Positions 9,132 through 18,869 of a stretch of 52,947 nt of DNA are shown in pieces. The first letter of the stretch is position 1. Each line of letters starts with the position of its first letter. The notes under the pieces are model-generated. The model made no database searches and was not told the origin of the DNA. It saw only the letters and a program-made list of their open reading frames with translations. The stretch is taken from the NCBI GenBank assembly GCA_025929585.1, contig JAICPY010000021.1, forward strand, positions 1 to 52,947, in the 5' to 3' direction. Both the position numbers and the translations under genes were made by a program. The DNA is from Steroidobacter sp. (GTDB taxonomy: Bacteria > Pseudomonadota > Gammaproteobacteria > Steroidobacterales > Steroidobacteraceae).

Positions 9132-9536
9132 TCAGAACAACTGCAGCGAATGCGGCACAGTGGGCGGATCCGGCTCCTCACCTCGCATCACGGTTTGCGC
9201 GGCTCGAATGCTCTCCGGGATTTCCGACGGATCAAATGGTAGTGCAATCATCCCCAGAGCAGCATCGGAGCTCTCGTGCGTGAGTTGCGGCTCCGTGGTC
9301 ATGAACAAGACCGGCACCTCGCATTGAGTTTGAAGAATTCGCGCGAGTTCCACCGCTCCCATCGTGCTCTCCAGGGCGGCATCGACGAGTGCGATGTCTG
9401 CGTGATGAATGTCAGCCAGACACAGCGCCTCCGTCGCATCTCCCGACGGTCCCAGGACGTGGTGGCCAGCCAATGTCAGCTCCGCGGCCAAACTCATCGC
9501 AATTAGCGGTTCGTCTTCGACAATAAGTACTCGCAT
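9132..9536 (-). CDS. Stand-alone response-regulator receiver domain lacking the conserved Lys
   Basis: This 134-aa single CheY-like domain starts at ATG 9536 (MRVLIVEDEPLIAMSL). An upstream in-frame start at 9707 would add a low-complexity leader and is rejected. The acidic pair E8/D9 and phospho-acceptor D52 (ALVDAAL) are present, and T80/T81 (LFMTTEP) supplies the switch Thr. The usual KPF motif reads LPF (Leu at about 99), so the invariant Lys that contacts the phosphate is absent. There is no output domain and no adjacent histidine kinase. It may be an atypical or phosphorylation-independent receiver, or a phosphate sink of reduced activity. Its stop touches the stop of the convergent flippase gene. 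Confidence 0.82.
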   Translation of the reverse strand: MRVLIVEDEPLIAMSLAAELTLAGHHVLGPSGDATEALCLADIHHADIALVDAALESTMGAVELARILQTQCEVPVLFMTTEPQLTHESSDAALGMIALPFDPSEIPESIRAAQTVMRGEEPDPPTVPHSLQLF

Positions 9537-9648
9537 CACGTTCCCTGGGTATTCGACCGTTGAAGAACGGTTCGTACTCCTCGAGGTTCCGCGTTGCGGC
9601 AGAGAAGTGAGTCGTGTAGGTGATCGCGGCACAGTGTTCAGGGGGGCG

Positions 9649-9762
9649 ATGAGAGGTGAACAGTGACGGGCAAGACTGGAATTAGGCTCAGGCTCCTCCT
9701 TCGTCACTCCTCATCCGTCACTCTCTGTCACTTCCTCCCACTGCCTTCCCACCAGTGCGGCT
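9649..9762. repeat. Purine/pyrimidine-biased short-repeat element
   Basis: The right part carries repeated GTCACTC/GTCACTT units (TCGTCACTCC, CCGTCACTCT, TGTCACTTCC) spaced about 10-14 nt apart. The left part (GATGAGAGGTGAAC, AGTGACGGG) is roughly complementary. The element covers the 3' end and stop codon of the small ORF at 9728-9895. It resembles the clearer heptamer elements elsewhere in the window but is more degenerate. Confidence 0.4.
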
Positions 9763-9895
9763 GCCATGCGTACTTTTGCGCGAGCCTCGGGGCAGCGGAA
9801 AGCACCGGCAGCGAGTAGGGCGGCGGCCAGACGTTACGTTTGTACTTGGTCGCAGGACGGAATGGCGTAGGTTGGGGTCGGGCGTTTGCACTCAT
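9728..9895 (-). CDS. Small Pro/Trp-rich hypothetical protein (55 aa)
   Basis: The ATG at 9895 is preceded by GGAGG with a 7-nt spacer, a good ribosome site. The 55 residues are basic and rich in Pro and Trp: NVWPPPYSLPVL in the middle and YAWQPHWWEG near the end. No signal peptide or membrane segment is visible. I recognise no family. It lies between the stop of the 1212-aa lipoprotein gene and the start of the receiver gene, all on the minus strand. A hairpin (9906-9924) overlaps two bases of its ribosome site. The coding call rests on the ribosome site and the biased composition only. Confidence 0.45.
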   Translation of the reverse strand: MSANARPQPTPFRPATKYKRNVWPPPYSLPVLSAAPRLAQKYAWQPHWWEGSGRK

Positions 9896-9905
9896 CGCGA
9901 ATCCT

Positions 9906-9924
9906 CCATCGGCTGGTCCGATGG
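9906..9924 (-). promoter_or_regulatory. Hairpin overlapping the small ORF's ribosome-binding site
   Basis: Read on the minus strand, CCATCGG-ACCAG-CCGATGG forms a perfect 7-bp stem with a 5-nt loop. The last two G residues of the stem are the first two of the GGAGG ribosome site of the ORF starting at 9895. If formed, it would partly hide the site. It could instead be a leftover terminator of the upstream gene, but no T-run follows. Confidence 0.35.
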
Positions 9925-10014
9925 AGATTTCGCGCTGTATTCGAGGTGTGCTCGCGATGAATTGCGTCGAACCTCGATTTCATTCTGACGAATTATGGCG
10001 AGCGCGGAGGACCC

Positions 10015-13000
10015 TTAGAGTGGGCGGATTTTGATATTCCTGAACCACACTCGATCGCCGTGATCCTGAAATGCAATGTGCCCGGATCGGAAGCGACCAT
10101 AATCCGGTAGCTCGGCGAACTTGCTCTTGTGCACGAGCGCCTTCCATTCCTCGCTCCCGTGCTCGTACTGCGCGACTTTGCGGCCGTTCAACCAATGCTC
10201 CACGTGTCCGTCGTCCACGAGGATGCGCGCCACGTTGAACTCGCCAACCGGTTTTGTAACGGTATATTTCGGCACTTGCAGATCGTAATTGGCACCGGAA
10301 CGATGGCTCGGAATACGCCCATCCGGATGACCGTCATCGTCGAGAATCTGCATCTCAGGCCCGGTATGCCAAACGGCCTCGTGTGTGCCTTCCTGCACCA
10401 TGTAGAGCACGCCGCTGTTTCCGTTCGGGGAGATTTTCCATTCGAATTGCAGCTCGAAATTCTCGAACTGCTCTCGAGTAACAATGTCTCCAGCGCCAGC
10501 CTTAGTAAGCGTGAGCTCGCCGTTCACAGCTTGCCAACGAGGGTCGATGGAGTTGCGCCGATAGTTGCGCCAACCCTTGGTGCTGACACCGTCGAAGAGC
10601 AGCCGCCACCCGGCTGCTTGCTCCTCCGCAGTGAGAATGTTGTGTGCCGTAGTGGGAGAGGCCGCAGCGATGCTTTCAGTCGGCAATGAATTGACGGTGC
10701 ACCAGCTTTCCGTCGTCCACATCTCTTCGTTCTCGCTGCTGATGAATGGGTGGGCGATCCGCACATAAATCACATGAGCGGGTTTCATCCCATCAATCTG
10801 CAGCAGCGCCTGCTTACGGTCGGGTGAGAGTTGGACCGAGCGCACTGTCAGAAGCTCTTCATCGATCTTGTCTCCACCGTATTCCTCAGATGGTACATAG
10901 CGCCACTGCCGAATGAGGTAATCGCTCGGCCGCAAACCATCGCCCGGACGCAACGGCTTCGTGAACTCTATCTCCAGCCCGTTGGATTTAGTGCGCACGG
11001 CAAGCATCTCAAAGGCCACTTGGTCCGTGGGAACGAGCTTCTGCAGGCCATAGAACAACTTGCCTGCATGACTCCAGTTTCCAGGATTGCCTATTCCGCC
11101 GACGTAGAGCGCGCCGTCTGGGCCCCAGATCGTGCGATTGACGCCCGCTTCCAAACCTTGCGAGAACCTGAAGACGCAGCCTTGATAGGCACCGTTCACT
11201 TTCTCCACGAACAAACGCTTCAGCCCGCCATGAGTTACATCGCCGTGAATCATCTGTCCCTGGTAGATGCCGATGTTCAGTGGAACGGGGTTCGTCGGCG
11301 AATTGCCGATTTCATCTTGCGGGAGCCATACGACCGGCGGTGTTTCGGCCAGATTCATATCGCGCGCCGGATCGACCGCGCGGAAACCGTAGAAGGCGCC
11401 GGGCTGCACGTGCACGATCTTGCTCGCCGGCAACCAATTCCCTTGATTGTCCGCGATGAACTTCTCTCCATCGACGCCGTAGCCGATGCCATTCGGTGTT
11501 CGCAGACCTCGTGCAACGCTCTGGGCATTGCCAGTTGCGCGATCGATCCGCATCAATTTGCCGCGATCGGCAGCTTGTGGCTCAGCAGGCGCGCCGCCCG
11601 GAAGAATGGCGGAGGCTAACGCCGCGTAGAATGCTCCGTCTTCGTACAGCAACCCAAAAGCGAACTCGTGAAAATTGTCCGTGACAGTCCAATCATTGCT
11701 GACGAGCCGATACTCATCGATGAGCTCATCGCCATCGTGATCGATGAGTTGCGTGAGCTCCTGCTTTTGCAACACGAAGATTCGATCGTCGATGATTTTC
11801 AACCCCAGCGGTTCTGCCAAGCCTGAAGCGACTTGTTTGATCTTGACCGCACCAGGGTCATTGCCTTGAACGCCTTCGAGTACATAGACACCGCCTTCAG
11901 GGCTCCACGTGCTCACCACTAGTCGACCGTCGGAGAGAAAGTCCATGCCAGCGACTTTCGGTTGAAACGTTTCCGGACGGATGGTCACCAGGCGCAAGCT
12001 GGGATGCACGTCCGTGAGTGGAAGCTGATCGCCGGGTACGCCAATCGGAGGCATTAACGTATATGTTTTGAAGCCGGGCGTGACCGATGCTCGATCAGGC
12101 ACCTGCGTTGCCCACGCTGATGCAGGCACGATGGATTCCGATTCTCCGGGCGGGCGCCACATCAATTGCAGAGTGTGCCAATCGTTGAAGGCCGAGTTGG
12201 AATATTCGATGGTGATCGGATGCCGGCCGGCCGTTAACTCAACGGCAGCTTGCGGCGCGGAATTCGCTTGGGTTTCGATGATCTTGCGCGAGCGCAGAAA
12301 CAGCCGCGAGTCCCCGCTCCCATCTTCGATGCGTAATAGGTATTTGCCTGGCTTACTGATCTGAAGCGTCCCGCTCGCGTGGATGACGAACTTACGTTTG
12401 CGCTGGAATTCCTCGAAACCATACTCGCCCGGGGCGGACGGATTCATCGTCAGTGATAGCGTAGGTAGAACGCTCAACTTGCTCGGTTGCTGACCTTCAT
12501 TGATGACGGGAACGCCGATCACCGGATCGGCGATTTCGTAGTAACGCAGCGTGATGCCAGGTTCCAGGCCACGTGGCAGATTCTGAGGAGCGGTTTCGTT
12601 CGCTGGCATGACACCAAGCTCAACACCTTCTTTGTCTTCTTTGTCGAAGCCGAGCACATAGGCAGCAAGTGTTCGCGCGTCCTGCTGAGGCATGTCTGGG
12701 TGAGGACTCATCGGAACGTCACTCCATGCACCAGCACCGCCCGAGATGATCTTCTGAGCGAGTAATTCGATATTCCGATCAGTCGTTTTATAGCGCTGCG
12801 CAATCTGACGGTAAGAAGGTCCGATCGTATGTTGATTGGCGTTGTGGCAAACGTTGCAGTCGCTGCCTTCCATGATCTCGAGCGCAGGATTCACTTCGGC
12901 CGTCGGTGCGGGTGGTGTCACAGCGGGTTCACTGGCGAACGTCGTTGCAAACCTCGTCTGATTGGATCGAAGAGTTAGCTGTCCCACCAAACCAACAGTG

Positions 13001-13653
13001 CCGTTTCGTTCGGCAGACTCGTTCACCTTCCATTCGCCATTCGTGTGAACATCCTCGAGGTTTTGCAAGGATTGCAGATCCGTCGTCAGCACAACGCGCG
13101 CATTGCTCTCGTTCGAGAGGATGTCGAAGCGGCGAAAGAATCCTGGGCGTCCGTCGTCACCCATAAGCGTTTCTGGCCATTCCTCGATCTCGATTCGCTT
13201 GCCGTCCATGAACGTGAGCTCATAACGAATCGCTGCGTGACCCGCGTCGAAGCGATGACCGAGATATTGAATCGTCGGAGTGTGCTCTTGACCGTTTACG
13301 ACGACACGCCATGGAGATTGAACGGAGTTGACGATGTATCCCGCACCTTCGGCTGCGGGCTGCGGGCCATGCCGAGTTGTATATACGGCGCCGTCGAACT
13401 CCACACCGTCGCGCCAAACTTTATAGAGCGTCGCTTGCTGTGTGTCGTACGCCGCCCACATCGTCTTCGATAGCGCGAAGGTGATCATGCGCGGGCGCCG
13501 GTCTAGAACCGAGCGAAACACCCAGGGTGCATGTCCGCGCTCCGCGGTAGGCGGTAACTCGACTTTACGTTGCAGGGAAGCGCATGCGGCCAGCACTGCC
13601 GTTGCGACTAATCCGATGACCGCTGCAACACCGTATCGCCACGATGCTCTCAT
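10015..13653 (-). CDS. Multidomain lipoprotein: cytochrome c + PA14-like + beta-propeller + DUF1080 (3-keto-disaccharide hydrolase type)
   Basis: This 1212-aa protein starts at ATG 13653 with a lipoprotein signal (lipobox LAAC, Cys24). Residues about 40-245 are a beta-rich region of unknown type. A class I cytochrome c follows (about 255-335) with haem motif CNVCH (266-270) and a downstream Met (DVPMSPHPDM) as likely sixth ligand. A PA14-like carbohydrate-binding domain covers roughly 365-500 (GKYLLRIEDGSGDSRLF). A sorbosone-dehydrogenase-like six-blade propeller covers roughly 545-900 (MDFLSDGRLVVSTW; GLRTPNGIGYGVDGEKF). The C-terminal 190 residues are a DUF1080/GH16-like domain (FENFELQFEWKISPNGNSG; GPEMQILDDDGHPDG). 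It probably sits in the periplasm or outer membrane and oxidises or cleaves sugars while passing electrons to its haem. The exact reaction is unknown. Confidence 0.8.
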   Translation of the reverse strand: MRASWRYGVAAVIGLVATAVLAACASLQRKVELPPTAERGHAPWVFRSVLDRRPRMITFALSKTMWAAYDTQQATLYKVWRDGVEFDGAVYTTRHGPQPAAEGAGYIVNSVQSPWRVVVNGQEHTPTIQYLGHRFDAGHAAIRYELTFMDGKRIEIEEWPETLMGDDGRPGFFRRFDILSNESNARVVLTTDLQSLQNLEDVHTNGEWKVNESAERNGTVGLVGQLTLRSNQTRFATTFASEPAVTPPAPTAEVNPALEIMEGSDCNVCHNANQHTIGPSYRQIAQRYKTTDRNIELLAQKIISGGAGAWSDVPMSPHPDMPQQDARTLAAYVLGFDKEDKEGVELGVMPANETAPQNLPRGLEPGITLRYYEIADPVIGVPVINEGQQPSKLSVLPTLSLTMNPSAPGEYGFEEFQRKRKFVIHASGTLQISKPGKYLLRIEDGSGDSRLFLRSRKIIETQANSAPQAAVELTAGRHPITIEYSNSAFNDWHTLQLMWRPPGESESIVPASAWATQVPDRASVTPGFKTYTLMPPIGVPGDQLPLTDVHPSLRLVTIRPETFQPKVAGMDFLSDGRLVVSTWSPEGGVYVLEGVQGNDPGAVKIKQVASGLAEPLGLKIIDDRIFVLQKQELTQLIDHDGDELIDEYRLVSNDWTVTDNFHEFAFGLLYEDGAFYAALASAILPGGAPAEPQAADRGKLMRIDRATGNAQSVARGLRTPNGIGYGVDGEKFIADNQGNWLPASKIVHVQPGAFYGFRAVDPARDMNLAETPPVVWLPQDEIGNSPTNPVPLNIGIYQGQMIHGDVTHGGLKRLFVEKVNGAYQGCVFRFSQGLEAGVNRTIWGPDGALYVGGIGNPGNWSHAGKLFYGLQKLVPTDQVAFEMLAVRTKSNGLEIEFTKPLRPGDGLRPSDYLIRQWRYVPSEEYGGDKIDEELLTVRSVQLSPDRKQALLQIDGMKPAHVIYVRIAHPFISSENEEMWTTESWCTVNSLPTESIAAASPTTAHNILTAEEQAAGWRLLFDGVSTKGWRNYRRNSIDPRWQAVNGELTLTKAGAGDIVTREQFENFELQFEWKISPNGNSGVLYMVQEGTHEAVWHTGPEMQILDDDGHPDGRIPSHRSGANYDLQVPKYTVTKPVGEFNVARILVDDGHVEHWLNGRKVAQYEHGSEEWKALVHKSKFAELPDYGRFRSGHIAFQDHGDRVWFRNIKIRPL

Positions 13654-13751
13654 CGAGTTCTCCTAGAGCGTTGCGAGCCGCTGGCCGCGGCAGATTACTC
13701 AAGTGCCGATTCTAAATTGCTTCGACTCCGCCGAGATCGTGCGATCGAATG

Positions 13752-15683
13752 CTAAAAACTCACACTGGCGCCGAGTCGGAACTGAATACCGGCATTGGGA
13801 AAGCCCACAGCTTCTTGGTAGTCCTCATCCAACACATTATCCAGCGCCGCGAACAAAGTCGTCTGTTCGCTGAAGTCGTGTGAGAGGGCGAGATCGATGC
13901 GCTCGTACGAATCCAAGCTAAGCTGCCCGGTGGGGACAGAGCTGCCTTCCCGCTTGCCGACGAATTGACCTTGGGCGTGCAAGGACCAGCGATCGCGAAG
14001 TCGCCAATCCACTTGTAGACCTCCGAATTCCTCGGGCCGATACAGCAAAGTTGCTTCGTCCGCACCGAGGTCGATGTCGGTGAGTGTTGCGTGGACGCGT
14101 GCGGTCAGCGTTTGCGTAGGGCGTAGAGTGAGTGCGCCTTCCACTCCATCGATCTGCGCTCGATCGCGATTGACCAGCCGAAAGGTGAGGAAGTCGAAAT
14201 CGATCAAATCCTCGTATTCGGTCCGAAACGCAGTCAGCGATGCGACCAAGCGGTTCTCGACGAAAGATTTCTGCAAACCGATCTCGAGTGCCTCGCTCGT
14301 CTCTACGCGCAGATCGGGATTGCCGACCAGTGTGTCGCCCAATGAGTAGAAGCTCGGCTGCTTGTGACCATTGGACCAGCTTGCATGGATGGATGCGCCC
14401 AGAGCAGCGTGCGTATACCTTGCAGCGATTCGGCCAGAGCTGCGTGCCTTGTCCTCGTCGGAATCATCCAGGCGTGCCGCGCCGTACAACTCGATGCCGC
14501 CTTCGGATCGATAGCGTGCCTCCGCGTACGCCGCGCGTATCAGCCGATCCAAATCGAAATTGCTCGGTAGTGTTGCGAAGCCCAGATCGATTTCGCCGTC
14601 GCGCTCTCCATCCTCGAACTGCAGATCGATGCCTCCCCCCAACTCCACCGCTGATGTCGCGGCGTAGCGATTCGCAACCGTTACTTGACCGCGCTGAAAA
14701 CGGCTGGTGCTCACGGTAGAAGGCACACCCTCGAAGACACCAGGGACGATCGCCGGAGTCACTGTATCCTCGCGCCGTCGGAAGACTGATGCAGTAGTGT
14801 CCATCGTCCATGCGGAACTCAACGCTCGAGTCGAGCGCGCCCACGCCGAAGATTCCTCTGCTTGCGAGCGTTCACTCTCGCGAAGAATCGCGAACAGCGG
14901 CCCGCCGCTCGCGTCTGGAAAGGACTTGCGATCGCGTTCTACATATCTGACCCCGCTGCGCACGTTCCCTATCCCTGCCGATGCGCTGCCGAACTCCAGA
15001 TCCGCCTGCACGCTCGCGATTCGTTGACCGGAGCCTTCGACGGCGTCGCCGAAATCGGAATAGGATCCTTTGATACTGCCGGCGGCACTCGAGCCCAGCG
15101 GGCCGGAAGCCATTGCCGAGATGCGCTGAAACTCATCGCTTCCCGCTTCAACGTGTGTGCTCACCGTCGGATTCGCCGTTGGGCGCTTCGTCACGATGTT
15201 AATTGCGCCAGCCATCGCATCCGAACCGTGCACGGCCGACAATGCACCGCGGGCGATCTCGATCCGCTCGATCTCATTCGAGCTCAGCGTCGAGAAGTCG
15301 TAGCCGCCGCCTCGTGGATTGGAGGGATCGTTGACACGGACACCGTCGATCAGCACGACCGTGAAATTGGATTCCGCGCTGCGCAGGAACACTTCACTGA
15401 TGCCACCGGCTCCGCCAGGTTGCGTCGTTGAAACTCCCGGTGTGAGTCGCAACAAGTCGACGACGTCGGCGCTATGCTGAGCCTCGACACTTTGCTCATC
15501 GACGATGGTGAGACTAACGGGCGGCAGATCCGAAAGCCGCGTGGCCGTGACCTGAACCGGTTCGATCTGCGGTAATTCGCTAGCAATCACATCGCCGGCA
15601 ATCGCGCAGCAGATTGCGATAGTGAAGGCACGAGGAACGGGGCTTGCGCCAGTGGGTGGCGAGGAGGGACTCAGGTAGTGCAT
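13752..15683 (-). CDS. BtuB-like TonB-dependent receptor
   Basis: This 643-aa protein starts at ATG 15683 (MHYLSPSSPP), with a signal sequence (about 18-35), a TonB box EPVQVTATRL (41-50) and a plug with LLRLTPGVSTTQPGGAGG, VVLIDGVRVNDP and ARGALSAVHGSDAMAGAI. This plug is typical of the small BtuB/FhuA-type vitamin and siderophore receptors. The barrel ends in FRLGASVSF with the terminal Phe needed for membrane insertion. The frame is open to an ATG at 15833, but that extension crosses a stop-free heptamer-repeat stretch and has no signal peptide, so it is rejected. Cobalamin is the closest guess by family resemblance, yet no cobalamin riboswitch or B12 genes are present. Another ligand is possible. 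Confidence 0.82.
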   Translation of the reverse strand: MHYLSPSSPPTGASPVPRAFTIAICCAIAGDVIASELPQIEPVQVTATRLSDLPPVSLTIVDEQSVEAQHSADVVDLLRLTPGVSTTQPGGAGGISEVFLRSAESNFTVVLIDGVRVNDPSNPRGGGYDFSTLSSNEIERIEIARGALSAVHGSDAMAGAINIVTKRPTANPTVSTHVEAGSDEFQRISAMASGPLGSSAAGSIKGSYSDFGDAVEGSGQRIASVQADLEFGSASAGIGNVRSGVRYVERDRKSFPDASGGPLFAILRESERSQAEESSAWARSTRALSSAWTMDTTASVFRRREDTVTPAIVPGVFEGVPSTVSTSRFQRGQVTVANRYAATSAVELGGGIDLQFEDGERDGEIDLGFATLPSNFDLDRLIRAAYAEARYRSEGGIELYGAARLDDSDEDKARSSGRIAARYTHAALGASIHASWSNGHKQPSFYSLGDTLVGNPDLRVETSEALEIGLQKSFVENRLVASLTAFRTEYEDLIDFDFLTFRLVNRDRAQIDGVEGALTLRPTQTLTARVHATLTDIDLGADEATLLYRPEEFGGLQVDWRLRDRWSLHAQGQFVGKREGSSVPTGQLSLDSYERIDLALSHDFSEQTTLFAALDNVLDEDYQEAVGFPNAGIQFRLGASVSF

Positions 15684-15767
15684 CCCACATTGTAACGGCT
15701 CCGCCGTCAACTTCGCCCTTCGAAGAGTCGCTCCAGCGAGGCAATTGTTGCTCACCTGACCGAGAGA

Positions 15768-15896
15768 AGCGGGTCGCGGGTAGTAAGTAGCAAGCCTTCT
15801 GCATGTGGTCTGACGGCTCGGGTCATGGATCACGAATCACGGGCATCCAAACCGGCGCCTGATGATCCGCGAATCACGAGTCGCGAATCGCGACTG
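15768..15896. repeat. Three short heptamer runs between the receptor and lactonase genes
   Basis: The runs include GCGGGTC GCGGGTA near 15768, GGATCAC GAATCAC near 15827, and GAATCAC GAGTCGC GAATCGC at 15871-15891. All show a 7-nt period with changes at one or two positions. The second and third runs share the unit GAATCAC in the same orientation. The segment is intergenic: upstream of the BtuB-like receptor and just past the stop of the lactonase gene. Confidence 0.55.
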
Positions 15897-15904
15897 AAGC
15901 CAAA

Positions 15905-16789
15905 TCAGCCGGCGAAGCGATCAGCGGGTAATCCTTGCACGTCCAATTCCACTTCGAATAGTCCGCCCGCGAAGGGTTGGTCGCGGCGCTGCGCTTCGTC
16001 AAGCTCGATGCTGGCGGTGGTGATGTATAGGGTTTTGAGCTCGGGGCCGCCGAATGCGCAGCTAGTCGTGTTGCTGGCGGGAACTTCGATGCGTGCGACT
16101 TCCTCGCCGCTCGGTGTGTGGCAGGTGACACAGCCGCCGCCCCAGTGAGCAATCCAGATGCGGCCTTGCGCGTCCGTGGTCATGCCATCGGGTGAGCCAT
16201 CTTCTGGTGCGAACTTGCACCAGAGCCGCTGATTCGAAAGCGTCCCGAGCTCGGGATCGAAGTCGAACGCGAAGATGCGCGCAGTGGCGGTGTTGGTAAA
16301 GTACAGGGTGCGTCCGTCGAGCGACCACGTCGGTCCGTTCGTGATCGCGAATCCATCGAGATGTCGCGTGCATCGATGCTCGGCATCCAGACAGTAAAGG
16401 GCACCGGTCGAGTTGCTTCCGGCGAAATCCATCGAACCCGCCCAGAACCGACCGCGAGCATCGCATTTACCATCGTTGAAGCGATTATTGGGTCGATCTG
16501 ATTCTGCATCGGCGATCGGTTCGAGCCGCTCGCTTTGGAGATCGAAGATGACGAAACGATGGCGCAACGCGACTACCAGCGAACCGTCACGCTCACGCTC
16601 CGCGATCGCGGAAATTTCTTCTTCGAATGTCCAGGTGCGCACGCCTGAAGCTCGCGGTGTGTAGCAATGGAGCTTGCGTCCGAGGATATCTACCCAGAAG
16701 AGCGCTTGCTTGCGTTGCGACCACACCGGCCCTTCTCCGAGAAGCGCACCCGCGGGCCAGACGCAGTGGACGGGGGAGAGGGGATGCAT
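15905..16789 (-). CDS. SMP-30/gluconolactonase-family sugar lactonase (probably pentonolactonase)
   Basis: This 294-aa six-bladed propeller enzyme has family metal-site residues in order: Glu in LLGEGPVW (about 18-19), Asn in RFNDGKCDARGRFWAG, Asn in FAITNGPTWS and Asp in DGSPDGMTTDAQGRIW. The family opens aldonolactones to aldonic acids using one divalent metal. It is cytoplasmic, since no signal peptide is present. The pentonate-dehydratase gene lies 118 nt upstream on the same strand and a sugar dehydrogenase diverges beyond that, so D-xylonolactone or L-arabinonolactone is the likely substrate in an oxidative pentose route. Substrate choice is inference. Confidence 0.85.
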   Translation of the reverse strand: MHPLSPVHCVWPAGALLGEGPVWSQRKQALFWVDILGRKLHCYTPRASGVRTWTFEEEISAIAERERDGSLVVALRHRFVIFDLQSERLEPIADAESDRPNNRFNDGKCDARGRFWAGSMDFAGSNSTGALYCLDAEHRCTRHLDGFAITNGPTWSLDGRTLYFTNTATARIFAFDFDPELGTLSNQRLWCKFAPEDGSPDGMTTDAQGRIWIAHWGGGCVTCHTPSGEEVARIEVPASNTTSCAFGGPELKTLYITTASIELDEAQRRDQPFAGGLFEVELDVQGLPADRFAG

Positions 16790-16797
16790 GAGGTGAG

Positions 16798-16893
16798 TCT
16801 ACAGTCTGTTGTCCGCAGTCCGCAGCCCACAACCTTTGGTTGCGGTTCTTGCGCATGCGCAGTGCTGGCTACGGACTGCCGACTGCGGATTTA
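16798..16893. repeat. Heptamer inverted-repeat element between the lactonase and dehydratase genes
   Basis: The left arm reads GTCCGCAGTCCGCAG (two GTCCGCA heptamers, with degenerate units on either side). The right arm near 16874 reads CGGACTGCCGACTGCGGA, its approximate complement with the same 7-nt period. About 50 nt lie between, including the short palindrome TGCGCATGCGCA. No coding potential is seen. Confidence 0.6.
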
Positions 16894-16907
16894 ATGTTTG
16901 ACGCCGC

Positions 16908-18629
<1,722 letters not shown>

Positions 18630-18751
18630 GCGCTAATCCGTACACATCTTAACGGTTGGGGTCGCCTATCATTTATATGCTGGCGGCGGCTTCTGGCATG
18701 ATCGTACGTGGCGGATCGTCCCGCCGCAAAATATCAGTTCTCACACAAGGG

Positions 18752-18767
18752 ATATCGCAAGCGATAT
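18752..18767. promoter_or_regulatory. Palindrome ATATCGC-AA-GCGATAT in the divergent dehydratase/SDR promoter
   Basis: Perfect 7-bp arms are separated by AA, in the 240-bp gap between the dehydratase (starts 18629, minus) and the SDR dehydrogenase (starts 18870, plus). Its position suits joint control of both pentose-oxidation genes. The LacI regulator at 30361 is a candidate binder, but the AA centre is not the usual CG of LacI operators. Confidence 0.4.
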
Positions 18768-18869
18768 AGGCCCGATACCCCGGATAGAGCCCCGATCAAC
18801 CCGATGATCCGAAGCGTAGAGACCCGTGGAAGACTACGCTATTAATTTCCGACATTCCGTGGAGTTCGT

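Noticed and set aside
15684-15833. Longer N-terminus for the BtuB-like receptor (ATG 15833)
   Set aside because: It is translated heptamer-repeat sequence without a signal peptide; the ATG at 15683 gives a normal receptor start.
15684-15904. Possible cobalamin riboswitch before the BtuB-like receptor
   Set aside because: The TCAGGTGAGC stretch looked promising, but the B12-box wording and the conserved core elements are absent. The segment is mainly heptamer repeat.
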